Source: Rhodoferax ferrireducens T118 (lineage in GTDB: Bacteria; Pseudomonadota; Gammaproteobacteria; Burkholderiales; Burkholderiaceae_C). Taken from it: a stretch of 64,000 bases of DNA. Position numbers and translations under genes: made by a program. The notes beneath the pieces were generated by a model. It was not told the origin of the DNA. It worked only from the letters and a program-made list of their open reading frames with translations, and did not search any database. The DNA is taken from positions 2,108,001 through 2,172,000 of the forward strand of contig NC_007908.1 in NCBI RefSeq assembly GCF_000013605.1, read 5' to 3'. Shown piece after piece: positions 37,780 to 48,125 of the stretch. Position 1 is the stretch's first letter. Each line of letters starts with the position of its first letter.

Positions 37780-38703
37780 ATGGCTGCAATTACCGCAAGC
37801 ATGGTGGCTGAACTGCGTGGCAAGACGGATGCTCCCATGATGGAATGCAAGCGCGCCTTGACCGAGGCGCAAGGTGACATGGTCAAGGCGGAAGAGTTGC
37901 TGCGCGTCAAGCTTGGCAGCAAAGCCGGCAAGGCTGCTGGACGCATTACCGCCGAAGGCGTGATCACCAGCTACATGGAGGCTGACGTCGGCGCTTTGCT
38001 CGAAGTCAACTGCGAAACCGACTTTGTCACCAAGAACGACAGCTTTTTGGCATTGGCCAATGCGGCGGTCAAGCTGATTGCGCAGAACAATCCCGCTGAC
38101 CTGGCGGCGCTGGCTGCCTTGCCTTACACCCAGGATGGTTTTGGGCCGACGCTTGAAGATGTGCGCAAGGGCCTGATCGGCAAGATCGGCGAGAACATGA
38201 GCTTTCGCCGCTTCAAACGTTTTGCGTCAGGTGCCAAGCTGGCCTCTTATTTGCACGGCACCCGCATTGGCGTCGTGGTTGAGTTTGACGGTGACGCCAC
38301 TGCCGCCAAGGACGTGGCGATGCACGTCGCTGCCATGAAGCCGGTGGCTTTGTCCAGCGACGATGTCCCGGCCGAACTGGTGGCCAGGGAGCGTTCCGTG
38401 GCAGCCGCCAAGGCAGCTGAAGATGCTTCCGTGGCGACGGCTGCTGGCAAGCCGGTTCAGTCGGCCGAGATCGTCGCCAAGCGCATTGAAGGCGGCGTAC
38501 AAAAATACCTCAAGGAAGTATCGCTGTTTAACCAGTCATTTGTGAAGAATGACAAGCAGACGGTTGAGCAGATGCTCAAGGCCACGGGTACGACGGTGAA
38601 GGCGTTTACGCTGTACGTGGTGGGTGAAGGCATCGAGAAGAAAGTCGAGGACTTTGCCGCTGAAGTGGCGGCCCAGATGGCGGCTGCCAAACAGGCCAGC
38701 TGA
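37780..38703 (+). CDS. tsf: Translation elongation factor Ts
   Basis: 307 aa GDP/GTP exchange factor for EF-Tu. The UBA-like N-terminus and the TDFV motif are present ([20 protein letters not shown] and [13 protein letters not shown]), followed by the core subdomains with AMKPVALS. The start is ATG 37780 after CGGAGAAAAAA. Confidence 0.97.
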   Translation: MAAITASMVAELRGKTDAPMMECKRALTEAQGDMVKAEELLRVKLGSKAGKAAGRITAEGVITSYMEADVGALLEVNCETDFVTKNDSFLALANAAVKLIAQNNPADLAALAALPYTQDGFGPTLEDVRKGLIGKIGENMSFRRFKRFASGAKLASYLHGTRIGVVVEFDGDATAAKDVAMHVAAMKPVALSSDDVPAELVARERSVAAAKAAEDASVATAAGKPVQSAEIVAKRIEGGVQKYLKEVSLFNQSFVKNDKQTVEQMLKATGTTVKAFTLYVVGEGIEKKVEDFAAEVAAQMAAAKQAS

Positions 38704-38812
38704 TTGCCCTTGCCCCTGCGAAAACCAGGTATTTCAATCCGGGTTCAGATCGAAACCATAGATCTGAATTTGGATTTACCCCGCTCAACCGTCATCACAT
38801 CAGGAGTTCATC

Positions 38813-39535
38813 ATGTCCGTCGCCAAACCAGCCCATAAGCGTATTTTGCTCAAGCTGTCAGGCGAGGCCTTGATGGGCGATGACCAGTTCGGTATTAACC
38901 ATGACACTATCGTGCGCATGGTCGACGAGATCGCTGAGGTGACACGTTTGGGCGTGGAGGTGGCGGTCGTCATTGGCGGTGGCAATATTTTTCGGGGTGT
39001 GGCGGGTGGCTCGGTCGGGATGGATCGGGCGACTGCCGATTACATGGGCATGTTGGCCACCGTCATGAATGCCCTTGCCCTGGGTGACACCATGAACAAG
39101 GCGGGGCTGACCGCACGCGTCATGTCGGCCATTGCGATTGAACAGGTGGTGGAGCCCTATGTTCGACCCAAGGCGCTGCAATACCTTGAAGAAGGCAAAG
39201 TGGTGATTTTTGCGGCCGGTACCGGCAACCCGTTTTTCACCACCGACACCGCTGCCGCTTTGCGTGGCGCTGAAATCGGCGCCGAGGTGGTGCTGAAGGC
39301 GACCAAGGTCGATGGTGTTTACACCGCCGATCCCAAGAAAGACCCGCAGGCTACTCGTTACAGCAAAATTTCATTTGATGACGCGATGACGCAAAACCTG
39401 GGCATCATGGATGCCACTGCGTTTGCCTTGTGCCGCGATCAAAAACTACCCATCAAAGTGTTCTCCATATTGAAACATGGTGCCCTCAAGCGTGTGGTGA
39501 TGGGCCAAGATGAGGGCACGCTGGTTTATGCCTGA
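38813..39535 (+). CDS. pyrH: Uridylate kinase
   Basis: 240 aa, makes UDP from [66 protein letters not shown] and [10 protein letters not shown] are the UMP-kinase motifs. AGGAG precedes ATG 38813. Confidence 0.97.
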   Translation: MSVAKPAHKRILLKLSGEALMGDDQFGINHDTIVRMVDEIAEVTRLGVEVAVVIGGGNIFRGVAGGSVGMDRATADYMGMLATVMNALALGDTMNKAGLTARVMSAIAIEQVVEPYVRPKALQYLEEGKVVIFAAGTGNPFFTTDTAAALRGAEIGAEVVLKATKVDGVYTADPKKDPQATRYSKISFDDAMTQNLGIMDATAFALCRDQKLPIKVFSILKHGALKRVVMGQDEGTLVYA

Positions 39536-39595
39536 CCGTGTCAAAATCGCATTTTTTTGAACAGTGTCCTTTGAACAGTCGAGTGAGGAATAAAC

Positions 39596-40156
39596 ATGAC
39601 GATTGCCGAGATAAAAAACACGGTTGAAGGCAAGATGGACCAATCCATCGAAGCGTTTAAACACAACCTGACCAAGATTCGGACCGGTCGCGCCAACCCT
39701 GCGTTGCTGGACACCGTGCACGTTGACTATTACGGTGCCATGCTGCCGATCAGCCAGGTGGCCAATGTGTCCTTGCTGGATGCCCGAACCATCAGTGTGC
39801 AACCCTGGGAAAAGGGGATGGGCGCCAAGATCGAAAAAGCCATTCGCGACAGCGATCTGGGACTCAACCCGTCGTCCATGGGTGACTTGATCCGCGTCCC
39901 GATGCCAGCCATGTCGGAGGAGCGACGCAAGGAGCTCTCCAAAGTGGTTCGCGGTGAAGGCGAAGGCGCCAAGATCGCGATACGCAATTTGCGCCGTGAT
40001 GCCAATGAAGCGATCAGAAAAGCCGTCAAGGACAAGCTGGCCTCGGAAGATGAGCAAAAACGCTGCGAGACCGACATTCAGAAAGTGACTGACCGGCACG
40101 TCATCGTGATCGACCAACTGGTGGCTGCCAAAGAGCAAGACATCATGGCGGTCTGA
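39596..40156 (+). CDS. frr: Ribosome recycling factor
   Basis: 186 aa. [17 protein letters not shown] and [19 protein letters not shown] mark RRF, which with EF-G splits post-termination ribosomes. It is preceded by GAGGAATAAAC. The expected uppS does not follow; cdsA starts 98 nt later. Confidence 0.97.
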   Translation: MTIAEIKNTVEGKMDQSIEAFKHNLTKIRTGRANPALLDTVHVDYYGAMLPISQVANVSLLDARTISVQPWEKGMGAKIEKAIRDSDLGLNPSSMGDLIRVPMPAMSEERRKELSKVVRGEGEGAKIAIRNLRRDANEAIRKAVKDKLASEDEQKRCETDIQKVTDRHVIVIDQLVAAKEQDIMAV

Positions 40157-40254
40157 TTTGCACCAAGCTTGCCTCAGGTGTTTCCTCCCCCATCGCCATG
40201 CAGATCAGCTTGTCATGCCGACTGTTGTGCGTGGTTTGGCTTGAGAACCAATAG

Positions 40255-41100
40255 ATGTTGAAGCAGCGTGTTATCACCGCCCTGGTCATGCTGCTTATCT
40301 TGCTGCCAGCGATGTTCTATCGCTCGCCTGAGCCATTTTGTGCCATCGCCCTGTTGCTGATTGTTGCCGGTGGGTGGGAGTGGGCTCGCCTGAACGGCTA
40401 TTCCCAGTCGGCCTCGCTTGGCGCTGGGCTGGTCTGCGGGCTGCTGTGTGCTGCGGCTTGGTGGTCAGGCTGGCTGGAGCGATCGCTGGGCGGGCTCTGG
40501 ATGACTGCTGGTGCTGTTTGGGTGCTGGCTGGCGCCTGGGTGTTGCACCGTGGTGTGTCGGCCTGGTCGGCCCATCCGCGGGCGCTGCGGCTGTTGGCGG
40601 GTCTGCTGGCGCTGTGCCTGGCCTGGCTGGCAGTGGCGCAGGCGAGGGTGATTGGCATTAATTTTTTGCTCTCCATCCTGGTGCTGGTGTGGGTGGCGGA
40701 CATTGGTGCCTATTTTGCGGGCCGCACCTTCGGCGGGCGTTTTAGCCGAAGCAAACTGGCGCCCAGCATCAGCCCCGGCAAAAGCTGGGAAGGTGTATGG
40801 GGCGGCATGGTAGGTGTCATTGCGCTGGCCTTTGCCTGGCGTTGGTTGGATGCCGCATGGGCCAGCACCGTACCCAGTTTTTATACCCACGTGGGTCGAC
40901 AAGGTGGCTGGTTGCTGCTGATTGCCGCCATTTTCATGGCGGCGATGAGCGTTGTGGGTGACTTGTTTGAGTCGCTGGTGAAACGCAGTGCGGGCGTCAA
41001 GGACAGCAGCGGCTTGCTGCCAGGTCATGGCGGTGTATTGGACCGGGTGGACGCCTTGTTGCCTACCTTGCCGCTGGCCATGATGCTTTACTCTGTGTGA
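40255..41100 (+). CDS. cdsA: Phosphatidate cytidylyltransferase
   Basis: 281 aa integral membrane enzyme making CDP-diacylglycerol for phospholipid synthesis. There are about six hydrophobic helices. The C-terminal signature S-x-x-KRxxGxKD-x-x-x-x-x-PGHGGxxDR is visible as VKRSAGVKDSSGLLPGHG followed by GVLDR. It starts at ATG 40255 with no clear ribosome site and ends overlapping the dxr GTG. Confidence 0.94.
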   Translation: MLKQRVITALVMLLILLPAMFYRSPEPFCAIALLLIVAGGWEWARLNGYSQSASLGAGLVCGLLCAAAWWSGWLERSLGGLWMTAGAVWVLAGAWVLHRGVSAWSAHPRALRLLAGLLALCLAWLAVAQARVIGINFLLSILVLVWVADIGAYFAGRTFGGRFSRSKLAPSISPGKSWEGVWGGMVGVIALAFAWRWLDAAWASTVPSFYTHVGRQGGWLLLIAAIFMAAMSVVGDLFESLVKRSAGVKDSSGLLPGHGGVLDRVDALLPTLPLAMMLYSV

Positions 41101-42323
41101 CGGTGCCAATGAATGATGTGAAAAACTTGCCCAAGCAGCGGGTTGCTATTTTGGGCTCGACGGGATCCATTGGGGTCAGCACGCTCGATGTGATTGCGCG
41201 CCATCCCGATCGGTTCGAGGTCTTCGCCCTGAGCGCTGCGACTCAGACTCAATTGATGCTGGAACAGTGCGTGCGGTTCAAACCCGTGTTTGCCGTTATG
41301 GTCAGTGAGCCCCATGGACGCGCGCTGGAGCGCCAATGCCGCGAACTTCATTTGACGACACGGGTTCTTTGGGGCGCATCGGCTCTTGCCATGATTGCCT
41401 CGCATGAACTGGTGGACGCGGTTATGGCGGCGATCGTGGGGGCGGCCGGATTGGCCTCCTGTTTGGCGGCAGCCCAGGCGGGCAAACGTTTGTTGCTGGC
41501 CAACAAGGAAGCTTTGGTGGTGGGTGGTGCCTATTTCATGCAGGCGGTGGCCAAAGGGGGCGCCAAGCTGCTGCCGATTGACAGCGAGCATTCGGCCATT
41601 TTTCAGTCATTACCCGACGATGCTGCCGTCTGGTCGAGCCAGATCGACAAAATTATTCTCACCGCCTCAGGTGGGCCGTTCAGACAGCGCGAGCCCCAAA
41701 CGCTGCGGGACGTGACGCCGGACCAGGCCTGCGCCCACCCCAATTGGGTCATGGGACGCAAGATATCGGTCGACTCTGCCACCATGATGAACAAGGCGCT
41801 GGAAGTCATTGAGGCCAGATTCCTGTTCGGTGTCAATCCGGAGCAGATTGAGGTGGTGATTCACCCGCAGAGCGTCATTCATTCAATGGTGCAGTACAAA
41901 GACAATTCCGTCCTGGCCCAGCTCGGCACGCCCGACATGAAAGTGCCGATTGCCTATGGCCTGTGCTGGCCGGATCGCATGGTCTCGGGTGCTGGTGCGC
42001 TGGATTTTCGGGCGATGGCTGACCTGACGTTCGAGTCGCTGGACTCGAACGGCCATGAACAACGTTTTCCGGGTTTGCAGCTGGCGTGGGCAGTGTTGCG
42101 GGCGCCTTCCGGTTCGACTGCCGTGTTGAACGCCGCCAATGAAGTGGCGGTCGCTGCGTTTCTTGACGGCCAAATACGGTTTGACCAGATTCATGGGGTT
42201 AATCTGGAAACACTTGAATCGGTTGTCCCAGCCAGCCCGCAGTCGCTGGAGGATCTGCTGGCGCTGGACGCCGAGTCGCGTGCTGCCGCGCAGCAGGTGG
42301 TGCGCCGTGTCGGCAATCAATAG
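41097..42323 (+). CDS. dxr: 1-deoxy-D-xylulose 5-phosphate reductoisomerase
   Basis: About 408 aa, second step of the MEP isoprenoid pathway (DXP to MEP, NADPH). ILGSTGSIGVSTLDVI binds NADPH. LLLANKEALVVGG, PIDSEHSAIFQ, LTASGGPFR and KISVDSATMMNKALEVIEA hold metal and substrate residues. GTG 41097 overlaps the cdsA stop; ATG 41109 is an equally plausible start. Confidence 0.95.
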   Translation: MTVPMNDVKNLPKQRVAILGSTGSIGVSTLDVIARHPDRFEVFALSAATQTQLMLEQCVRFKPVFAVMVSEPHGRALERQCRELHLTTRVLWGASALAMIASHELVDAVMAAIVGAAGLASCLAAAQAGKRLLLANKEALVVGGAYFMQAVAKGGAKLLPIDSEHSAIFQSLPDDAAVWSSQIDKIILTASGGPFRQREPQTLRDVTPDQACAHPNWVMGRKISVDSATMMNKALEVIEARFLFGVNPEQIEVVIHPQSVIHSMVQYKDNSVLAQLGTPDMKVPIAYGLCWPDRMVSGAGALDFRAMADLTFESLDSNGHEQRFPGLQLAWAVLRAPSGSTAVLNAANEVAVAAFLDGQIRFDQIHGVNLETLESVVPASPQSLEDLLALDAESRAAAQQVVRRVGNQ

Positions 42324-42341
42324 ATTTCCAATAGAAGACGC

Positions 42342-43703
42342 ATGCTGACTCTTGCCGCCTTTGTACTTGCCCTTGGTGTTTTGATCGCCATCCATGAGTA
42401 TGGCCACTACCGGGTGGCCGTGGCTTGTGGTGTCAAAGTGCTGCGTTTTTCCATTGGATTTGGCAAGACCTTGTATCAATGGCAGCGCAAGGGTTCATCG
42501 ACCGAATTTGCGCTGTGCGCTTTTCCGCTGGGCGGCTACGTCAAGATGCTGGATGAGCGCGAGGCACCGGTGCCCGAGGGTGAGCGGCATCTGGCATTCA
42601 ACAACCAGCCTTTGCGTTCGCGCGTCGCCATTGTGGCGGCGGGCCCGGTGGCCAATTTGCTGCTCGCGGTGTTGTTGTACGCGGTGGTGAACTGGAGCGG
42701 CGTGCAATATCCGGCAGCGATACTGGCCAGCCCCGAGGCGGGTTCGATTGCGCAGCAGGCCGGATTGGCGGGCGGTGAGCGGGTCCAGCGTGCCGGCTTT
42801 GCCGACGACGAAATGAAGAGCGTGGCGTCGTTTGAAGACCTGCGCTGGTTCTTGACCCGGGGGGCGCTGGAAGGGCAAGACGTGCGACTGGAGCTGACGG
42901 GGCCGGGACGTACGACGACAAGCGACGTGCTGCTGAAGCTCTCGGCCATGGATGCCAGCGAGGCCAATGCGGACTTGTTTCGCAGAATCGGGGTCGTGGG
43001 CCCGTACACCCGTCCTGTCATTGGCGAGGTCACCGTGGGCGCCGCGGCCGACAAAGCTGGTTTGCGCGATGGTGATGTGGTGCGCCAGGTCGGGTCGGTG
43101 CCGGTGGTGGACGGCCAGCAATTGCGTCGGCTGATTCGCGCATCGATCGTGAACGGCCGAACCGTCCCAGCCACCTGGAAAATTGACCGGGCCGGAATCG
43201 AACTTGAAATCATCGTCACGCCCGAGACTCGACAAGACGGAGAGTTGTTGGTGGGGAGAATCGGCGCCTATGTTGGGGCCATGCCGGAGCTGGTGACGGT
43301 GCGCTATGGCGCTGTCGACGGTTTGTGGCGCGGCGTGACGCATACTTGGGATGTCTCTCTCTTGACGCTCAGAATGATGGGCAAGATGTTGATTGGCGAG
43401 GCTTCAGTCAAAAACCTCAGCGGTCCTTTGACAATTGCGGACTACGCCGGCAAATCCGCTGCCATGGGACTGACGCAGTACTTGCTGTTCCTGGCCTTGA
43501 TCAGTGTCAGCTTGGGCGTTTTGAATTTGCTGCCGCTGCCGGTTTTGGACGGTGGTCACCTGATGTATTATCTTTGGGAAGGCGTGACGGGCAAACCGGT
43601 TCCGGATGCCTGGATGGAGACTTTGCAGCGGGGTGGCGTTGCCATCCTGTTTCTTCTGATGTCGATTGCCCTCTTTAACGACATCACCCGCTTATTTGGC
43701 TAA
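42342..43703 (+). CDS. rseP: Site-2 protease RseP
   Basis: 453 aa inner-membrane zinc metalloprotease that cleaves anti-sigma factor in the envelope stress response. IAIHEYGHYRVAV carries HExxH in the first membrane segment. Two PDZ domains follow in the periplasmic part (about 110-300, including IGEVTVGAAADKAGLRDGDV), and LNLLPLPVLDGGHLMYY is the second active-site motif. It sits just before bamA, as in most proteobacteria. Confidence 0.95.
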   Translation: MLTLAAFVLALGVLIAIHEYGHYRVAVACGVKVLRFSIGFGKTLYQWQRKGSSTEFALCAFPLGGYVKMLDEREAPVPEGERHLAFNNQPLRSRVAIVAAGPVANLLLAVLLYAVVNWSGVQYPAAILASPEAGSIAQQAGLAGGERVQRAGFADDEMKSVASFEDLRWFLTRGALEGQDVRLELTGPGRTTTSDVLLKLSAMDASEANADLFRRIGVVGPYTRPVIGEVTVGAAADKAGLRDGDVVRQVGSVPVVDGQQLRRLIRASIVNGRTVPATWKIDRAGIELEIIVTPETRQDGELLVGRIGAYVGAMPELVTVRYGAVDGLWRGVTHTWDVSLLTLRMMGKMLIGEASVKNLSGPLTIADYAGKSAAMGLTQYLLFLALISVSLGVLNLLPLPVLDGGHLMYYLWEGVTGKPVPDAWMETLQRGGVAILFLLMSIALFNDITRLFG

Positions 43704-43752
43704 ATGTCTGGTGTTGACATTCAACATCGGCTTGATTTTTTTAATACTAAAA

Positions 43753-46035
43753 ATGCAATTCAATCGCTTTGCTCTGCGCACCGTATCCGCCGTCGCGTCT
43801 CTGGTTTTTGTGGCCGGCACGGCCTGGGCGGTCAGTCCTTTCACTGTGCGCGATATTCGTATTGAGGGCTTGCAGCGGGTGGAGCCAGGCACTGTTTTCG
43901 TGTCGCTGCCGGTTCGCGTCGGCGACGTCTATAACGACGAAGTGGGCTCTTCCGCAATCCGGACACTTTTTGCGCTGGGTCTGTTCAAGGACGTCCGCAT
44001 TGAGGTCAGTGGTGACGTGTTGGTGATTGTGGTCGAGGAGCGGCCCACCGTTGCGGAGGTTGAGTTTGTCGGCACCAAAGAGTTTGACAAGGACGTCCTC
44101 AAAAAAGCCTTGCGTGATATCGGCCTGGCTGATGGCCGCCCGTTTGACAAAGCCCAGCTTGACCGCGCTGAACAGGAACTCAAACGGCAATACATCAATC
44201 GCAGCCTGTATGCCGCAGAAGTGGTGACGACGGTGACGCCGATTGAACGCAACCGGGTCAACCTGACGTTTACTGTCACCGAGGGCGAGGCGGCAAAGAT
44301 CAGCGAAATTCGGATCGTTGGCAACCATGTTTTTGGCGAGTCAACCTTGCGTGGCCTGTTTGATCTGGACACCGGTGGCTGGCTGAGCTGGTACACCAAG
44401 TCGGATCGTTATTCACGTGCCAAACTCAATGCTGATATTGAAACCCTGCGTTCTTATTACCTGACACGGGGTTATCTGGAGTTCAAAGTGGACTCAACGC
44501 AGGTGGCGATTTTGCCTAATAAGACGGATATTTCCATCACGATCAACATCACCGAAGGTGAGCGCTTTATCGTGAGTGGCGTCAAGCTTGAAGGTAATTT
44601 TCTGGGCAAAGACGACGAGTTCAAGTCGTTGGTGACAATTCGACCGGGGCAGGCCTATAACGCCGATGAAGTTGCCAAGACCACGAAGGCGTTCACCGAC
44701 TATTTCGGCAATTTCGGCTTTGCTTTTGCGCGGGTGCAGGCGCGCCCTGACATCGATCGCGTCAACAACCGTGTCGCCCTGGTCCTGCAGGCAGAGCCGT
44801 CGCGGCGGGCCTATGTGCGCAAAATCAATGTAGCAGGCAACAGTCGCACGCGTGATGTGGTGGTGCGCCGGGAGTTTCGGCAATTTGAGGCATCCTGGTA
44901 CGACGCCGACAAGATCAAGCTGTCACGCGACCGCGTGGATCGCCTGGGCTACTTCAGTGAGGTGGGTATCGAAACCCAGGAAGTAGCCGGGTCACCGGAT
45001 CAGGTTGACCTGAGCATCAATGTTGTTGAAAAACCGACCGGTAGCCTGAGTCTGGGTGCTGGCTTTTCAAGTGCCGATGGGCTCGGGCTTTCCTTTGGTT
45101 TGAAGCAGGAAAACGCCTTTGGTTCGGGTAACTCCTTGGGTGTGCAAGTCAACACCAGCAAGATCAACCGGGTCATCGTTTTCAACACCACCGACCCCTA
45201 TTTCACGGCGGACGGTGTGTCCAGAACCATTGATGTCTACCATCGGACCAGCAGTCCGTATCAGGATACAAGCTATTACAAGGTGGTGACCTCCGGCGGC
45301 AGTTTGCGCTTTGGCGTTCCTTTCACCGAGACGGATACCGTTTATTTTGGGGCTGGCGCCGAGAAGACGACGATCACGCCCGGTACTCTGCTGCCAAATT
45401 CGTACCTCCCTTACGTTGACCATGACAACGTGGCGATTCCGTTGACGGTGGGCTGGTCGCGTGATCGGCGTGACAGTGCATTGGCGCCGAACTCTGGTCG
45501 TTATCAACGAGCGAATGCCGAGTGGTCCGTTGCAGGCGACCTTCGTTATGTGCGTGCCACTTATCAGTACCAAGAATACATACCGCTCAACAAGCAGTTC
45601 ACGGCTGCGTTTAACGGCGAATTGGGCTTGGGTGCGGCCGTCGGCGATAAAACTTATCCAGTGTTTAAAAATTTCTACGGGGGCGGTTTGGGGTCGGTGC
45701 GGGGTTTTGAACAGGGCAGTCTGGGACCGAAGGACAGCACAGGAACCGTCCTGGGTGGTACCAAAAAGGTGAATTTGAACGCCGAAATACTTTCCCCCTT
45801 TCCCGGCGCCGGCAATGACAGGACCTTGCGGATGTTTGCGTTCCTTGATGTTGGCAGTGTGTCGGGTTCGGGCGCGGTCAATGAAAATGCGGGCAGCCTG
45901 CGCTCATCAGTCGGGGTGGGCGTCAGCTGGATATCGCCGGTCGGTCCGTTGCGACTGGCGATTGCCAAGCCCATCAAAAAGTTCGAAGGCGATAAAATCC
46001 AGACCATGCAATTTCAAATTGGAACGACTTTCTAA
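43753..46035 (+). CDS. bamA: Outer membrane protein assembly factor BamA
   Basis: 760 aa from ATG 43753 (MQFNRFALRTVSAVASLVFV), where a signal peptide begins. It has five POTRA domains (about 28-425), including the conserved FxV-x-I-x-IEGLQR start, and a 16-strand barrel with GSVRGFEQGSLGPKD (VRGF lid motif) ending in a C-terminal Phe. It inserts beta-barrel proteins. The upstream frame to 43666 overlaps the rseP end and is not used. Confidence 0.96.
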   Translation: MQFNRFALRTVSAVASLVFVAGTAWAVSPFTVRDIRIEGLQRVEPGTVFVSLPVRVGDVYNDEVGSSAIRTLFALGLFKDVRIEVSGDVLVIVVEERPTVAEVEFVGTKEFDKDVLKKALRDIGLADGRPFDKAQLDRAEQELKRQYINRSLYAAEVVTTVTPIERNRVNLTFTVTEGEAAKISEIRIVGNHVFGESTLRGLFDLDTGGWLSWYTKSDRYSRAKLNADIETLRSYYLTRGYLEFKVDSTQVAILPNKTDISITINITEGERFIVSGVKLEGNFLGKDDEFKSLVTIRPGQAYNADEVAKTTKAFTDYFGNFGFAFARVQARPDIDRVNNRVALVLQAEPSRRAYVRKINVAGNSRTRDVVVRREFRQFEASWYDADKIKLSRDRVDRLGYFSEVGIETQEVAGSPDQVDLSINVVEKPTGSLSLGAGFSSADGLGLSFGLKQENAFGSGNSLGVQVNTSKINRVIVFNTTDPYFTADGVSRTIDVYHRTSSPYQDTSYYKVVTSGGSLRFGVPFTETDTVYFGAGAEKTTITPGTLLPNSYLPYVDHDNVAIPLTVGWSRDRRDSALAPNSGRYQRANAEWSVAGDLRYVRATYQYQEYIPLNKQFTAAFNGELGLGAAVGDKTYPVFKNFYGGGLGSVRGFEQGSLGPKDSTGTVLGGTKKVNLNAEILSPFPGAGNDRTLRMFAFLDVGSVSGSGAVNENAGSLRSSVGVGVSWISPVGPLRLAIAKPIKKFEGDKIQTMQFQIGTTF

Positions 46036-46559
46036 TGAACTATCTTCTACGTCGCAGTTTTGCCAGTATTCTGTTCGGCGGCCTGCTGGTATCGGCCCAA
46101 ATGCAGGCTCAAGCCCAGGAGTTCAGGATCGGATTCGTCAGTACCGACCGGATTTTCAAGGAGGCGAGTACGGCCAAGTCGGCCCAACTCAAGCTTGAGC
46201 AGGAGTTTTCCAAGCGCGAAAAAGAGATCATTGATCTGGGGGCTGCGTTGAAGACGCTGGCTGACACCTTTGACCGTGAAGCTCCTACTTTGTCGGCGGG
46301 GCAGCGCACCACGCGGCAAAAGCAGTTGGTGGAGCAGGATCGTGACTTCCAGCGCAAACGTCGTGAATTTCAGGAAGATCTGAATGCCCGCAAAAACGAA
46401 GAGTTGCAGCAGGTGATTGAGCGCGCCAACAAAGTGGTGAAGCAGGTGGCTGAAGCCGAAAAATACGACCTGATTCTGCAGGACGCGGTGTATGTCAATC
46501 CAAGACTGGATATCACCGACAAAGTCCTCAAGGTCCTGAATTCGAACGGCGTTAAATAG
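46035..46559 (+). CDS. ompH: Periplasmic OmpH/Skp-family chaperone
   Basis: 174 aa with signal peptide (about 1-27). IGFVSTDRIFKEASTAKSAQ is typical of Skp, and the rest is coiled-coil helix rich in Lys/Glu. It carries unfolded outer membrane proteins to the Bam complex. Its ATG overlaps the bamA stop (TAATG). Confidence 0.92.
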   Translation: MNYLLRRSFASILFGGLLVSAQMQAQAQEFRIGFVSTDRIFKEASTAKSAQLKLEQEFSKREKEIIDLGAALKTLADTFDREAPTLSAGQRTTRQKQLVEQDRDFQRKRREFQEDLNARKNEELQQVIERANKVVKQVAEAEKYDLILQDAVYVNPRLDITDKVLKVLNSNGVK

Positions 46560-46581
46560 CGGTGCCTCAGGCAAGTGACGT

Positions 46582-47571
46582 GTGACGCTGCTTCTAGGTT
46601 CGATTGTCGAATTGCTTGGCGGAGATTTGCAGGGCGATGCAAGTCTCAAAATCGAGGGCTTGGCGCCACTTGAAAGCGCAACGCCACAACAGTTGAGTTT
46701 TCTCAGCCACCCCAAGTACCAGAACCAATTGGCGGCCTCCAGAGCCGCTTGTGTCATCGTCAGCCCGGAAATGCGAGGAGTGGCGCTGGCGCGCGGGGCT
46801 TGCATCGTGACCGAGCAACCTTATCTGTACTTTGCCCGTGTCACGCAACTCTGGAAAAAGAGTCTGCCGCGGACGGTACGGCCGCAGATTCACCCGAGCG
46901 CTGTGATTGACCCTGAGGCTTTTGTGCACCCGCGCGCCTGCATTGGCGCCCTGTGCGTGATTGAGAGTGGCGCCAGCGTGGGTGCCGATACGGTGCTCAA
47001 GTCGCGCGTGACGGTGGGTGAAAACTGTGTCATCGGCGAGCGTTGTCTGCTGCATTCAGGCGTTGTGATCGGTGCCGATGGTTTTGGTTTTGCGCCCCAT
47101 GCAGGGGCGTGGGAAAAAATTGAACAACTCGGTGCGGTTCGCATCGGCAACGACGTTGAAATTGGCGCCAATACCTGCATTGACCGCGGCGCCTTGCAAG
47201 ACACGGTGATTGAAGACGGCGTCAAGCTCGACAACTTGATACAGATCGGCCACAACGTACACGTTGGAAAACATACCGCGATGGCCGGTTGCGCCGGTGT
47301 GGCTGGCAGCGCCACCATTGGCGCTCATTGCACCCTGGGCGGCGGTGCCATTGTGCTGGGACATCTGACGCTGGCCGATGGTGTCAACATCTCGGCGGCC
47401 ACAGTGGTCACCCGCTCGCTTCGCAAGCCCGGTCACTACACGGGCATGTTCCCGATTGATGACAATGCCGCCTGGGAAAAAAATGCTGCGTCACTGAAAC
47501 AACTGCACAGTTTGCGCGACCGCATTCGGGCGCTGGAAGATAAACTAATGACTTTGCGGGACAGACCGTAG
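46582..47571 (+). CDS. lpxD: UDP-3-O-acylglucosamine N-acyltransferase
   Basis: 329 aa, GTG start. The N-terminal substrate-binding domain is followed by a left-handed beta-helix of hexapeptide repeats ([20 protein letters not shown] onward), the catalytic region [23 protein letters not shown] and a C-terminal helix. Third step of lipid A synthesis. The final residues (LRDRP and stop) are encoded by the first copy of the TTGCGGGACAG repeat. Confidence 0.95.
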   Translation: MTLLLGSIVELLGGDLQGDASLKIEGLAPLESATPQQLSFLSHPKYQNQLAASRAACVIVSPEMRGVALARGACIVTEQPYLYFARVTQLWKKSLPRTVRPQIHPSAVIDPEAFVHPRACIGALCVIESGASVGADTVLKSRVTVGENCVIGERCLLHSGVVIGADGFGFAPHAGAWEKIEQLGAVRIGNDVEIGANTCIDRGALQDTVIEDGVKLDNLIQIGHNVHVGKHTAMAGCAGVAGSATIGAHCTLGGGAIVLGHLTLADGVNISAATVVTRSLRKPGHYTGMFPIDDNAAWEKNAASLKQLHSLRDRIRALEDKLMTLRDRP

Positions 47572-47671
47572 TTACACGCAGTGAACAAGCTCTGTCCTCA
47601 ACTAAATAAAAACCTTGCGGGACAGACCGTAGTGACACGAAGCGAACAAGCTGGGTCCCCAATTGAATAGA
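47553..47671 (+). repeat. Tandem pair of TTGCGGGACAG repeats between lpxD and fabZ
   Basis: Two copies about 61 bp apart (ttgcggg at 47554 and 47615). Both share TTGCGGGACAGACCGTAG, then GACACGAAGCGAACAAGCT-like sequence, then GTCC and an AT-rich tail. In the first copy GGACAGA pairs with TCTGTCC. The first copy supplies the lpxD stop codon (47569-47571). The second ends 6 bp before the fabZ ATG. Confidence 0.85.
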
Positions 47672-47677
47672 AATACC

Positions 47678-48115
47678 ATGGACATTTATAAAATTCTCAA
47701 GCAACTGCCACACCGTTACCCCTTCCTGCTGGTGGATCGGGTGCTGGCGATTGACAAGGGTAAGAGCATCCGGGCGGTGAAAAATGTCACCATCAATGAG
47801 CCTTTTTTTCAAGGCCATTTTCCCTATCGGCCGGTGATGCCGGGCGTGTTGATGCTTGAAGCCCTGGCGCAGGCCGCCGCGCTGCTGGCGTTTGACGCGA
47901 TCGATACGACGCCAGACGAGGATTCTGTTTACTATTTTGCCGGCATGGATGGCGTGCGCTTCAAGCGTCCGGTGGAGCCTGGCGATCAACTGATTCTTGA
48001 AGTTGAGTTGGTGCGCATGAAGGCGGGCATTTTCAAGTTCAAGGCGCGCGCCCTGGTGGACAATGAACTCGCAGTGGAAGCCGAGTTGACCTGCGCTGTG
48101 CGCAAAATAGCCTGA
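47678..48115 (+). CDS. fabZ: 3-hydroxyacyl-ACP dehydratase FabZ
   Basis: 145 aa hot-dog dehydratase of fatty acid synthesis. [40 protein letters not shown] (with the catalytic His and Glu) are diagnostic. ATG 47678 is chosen; an in-frame TTG at 47663 lies inside the repeat. The ribosome site is weak (GAATAGAAATACC). Confidence 0.95.
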   Translation: MDIYKILKQLPHRYPFLLVDRVLAIDKGKSIRAVKNVTINEPFFQGHFPYRPVMPGVLMLEALAQAAALLAFDAIDTTPDEDSVYYFAGMDGVRFKRPVEPGDQLILEVELVRMKAGIFKFKARALVDNELAVEAELTCAVRKIA

Positions 48116-48125
48116 AGGTGTTGGT

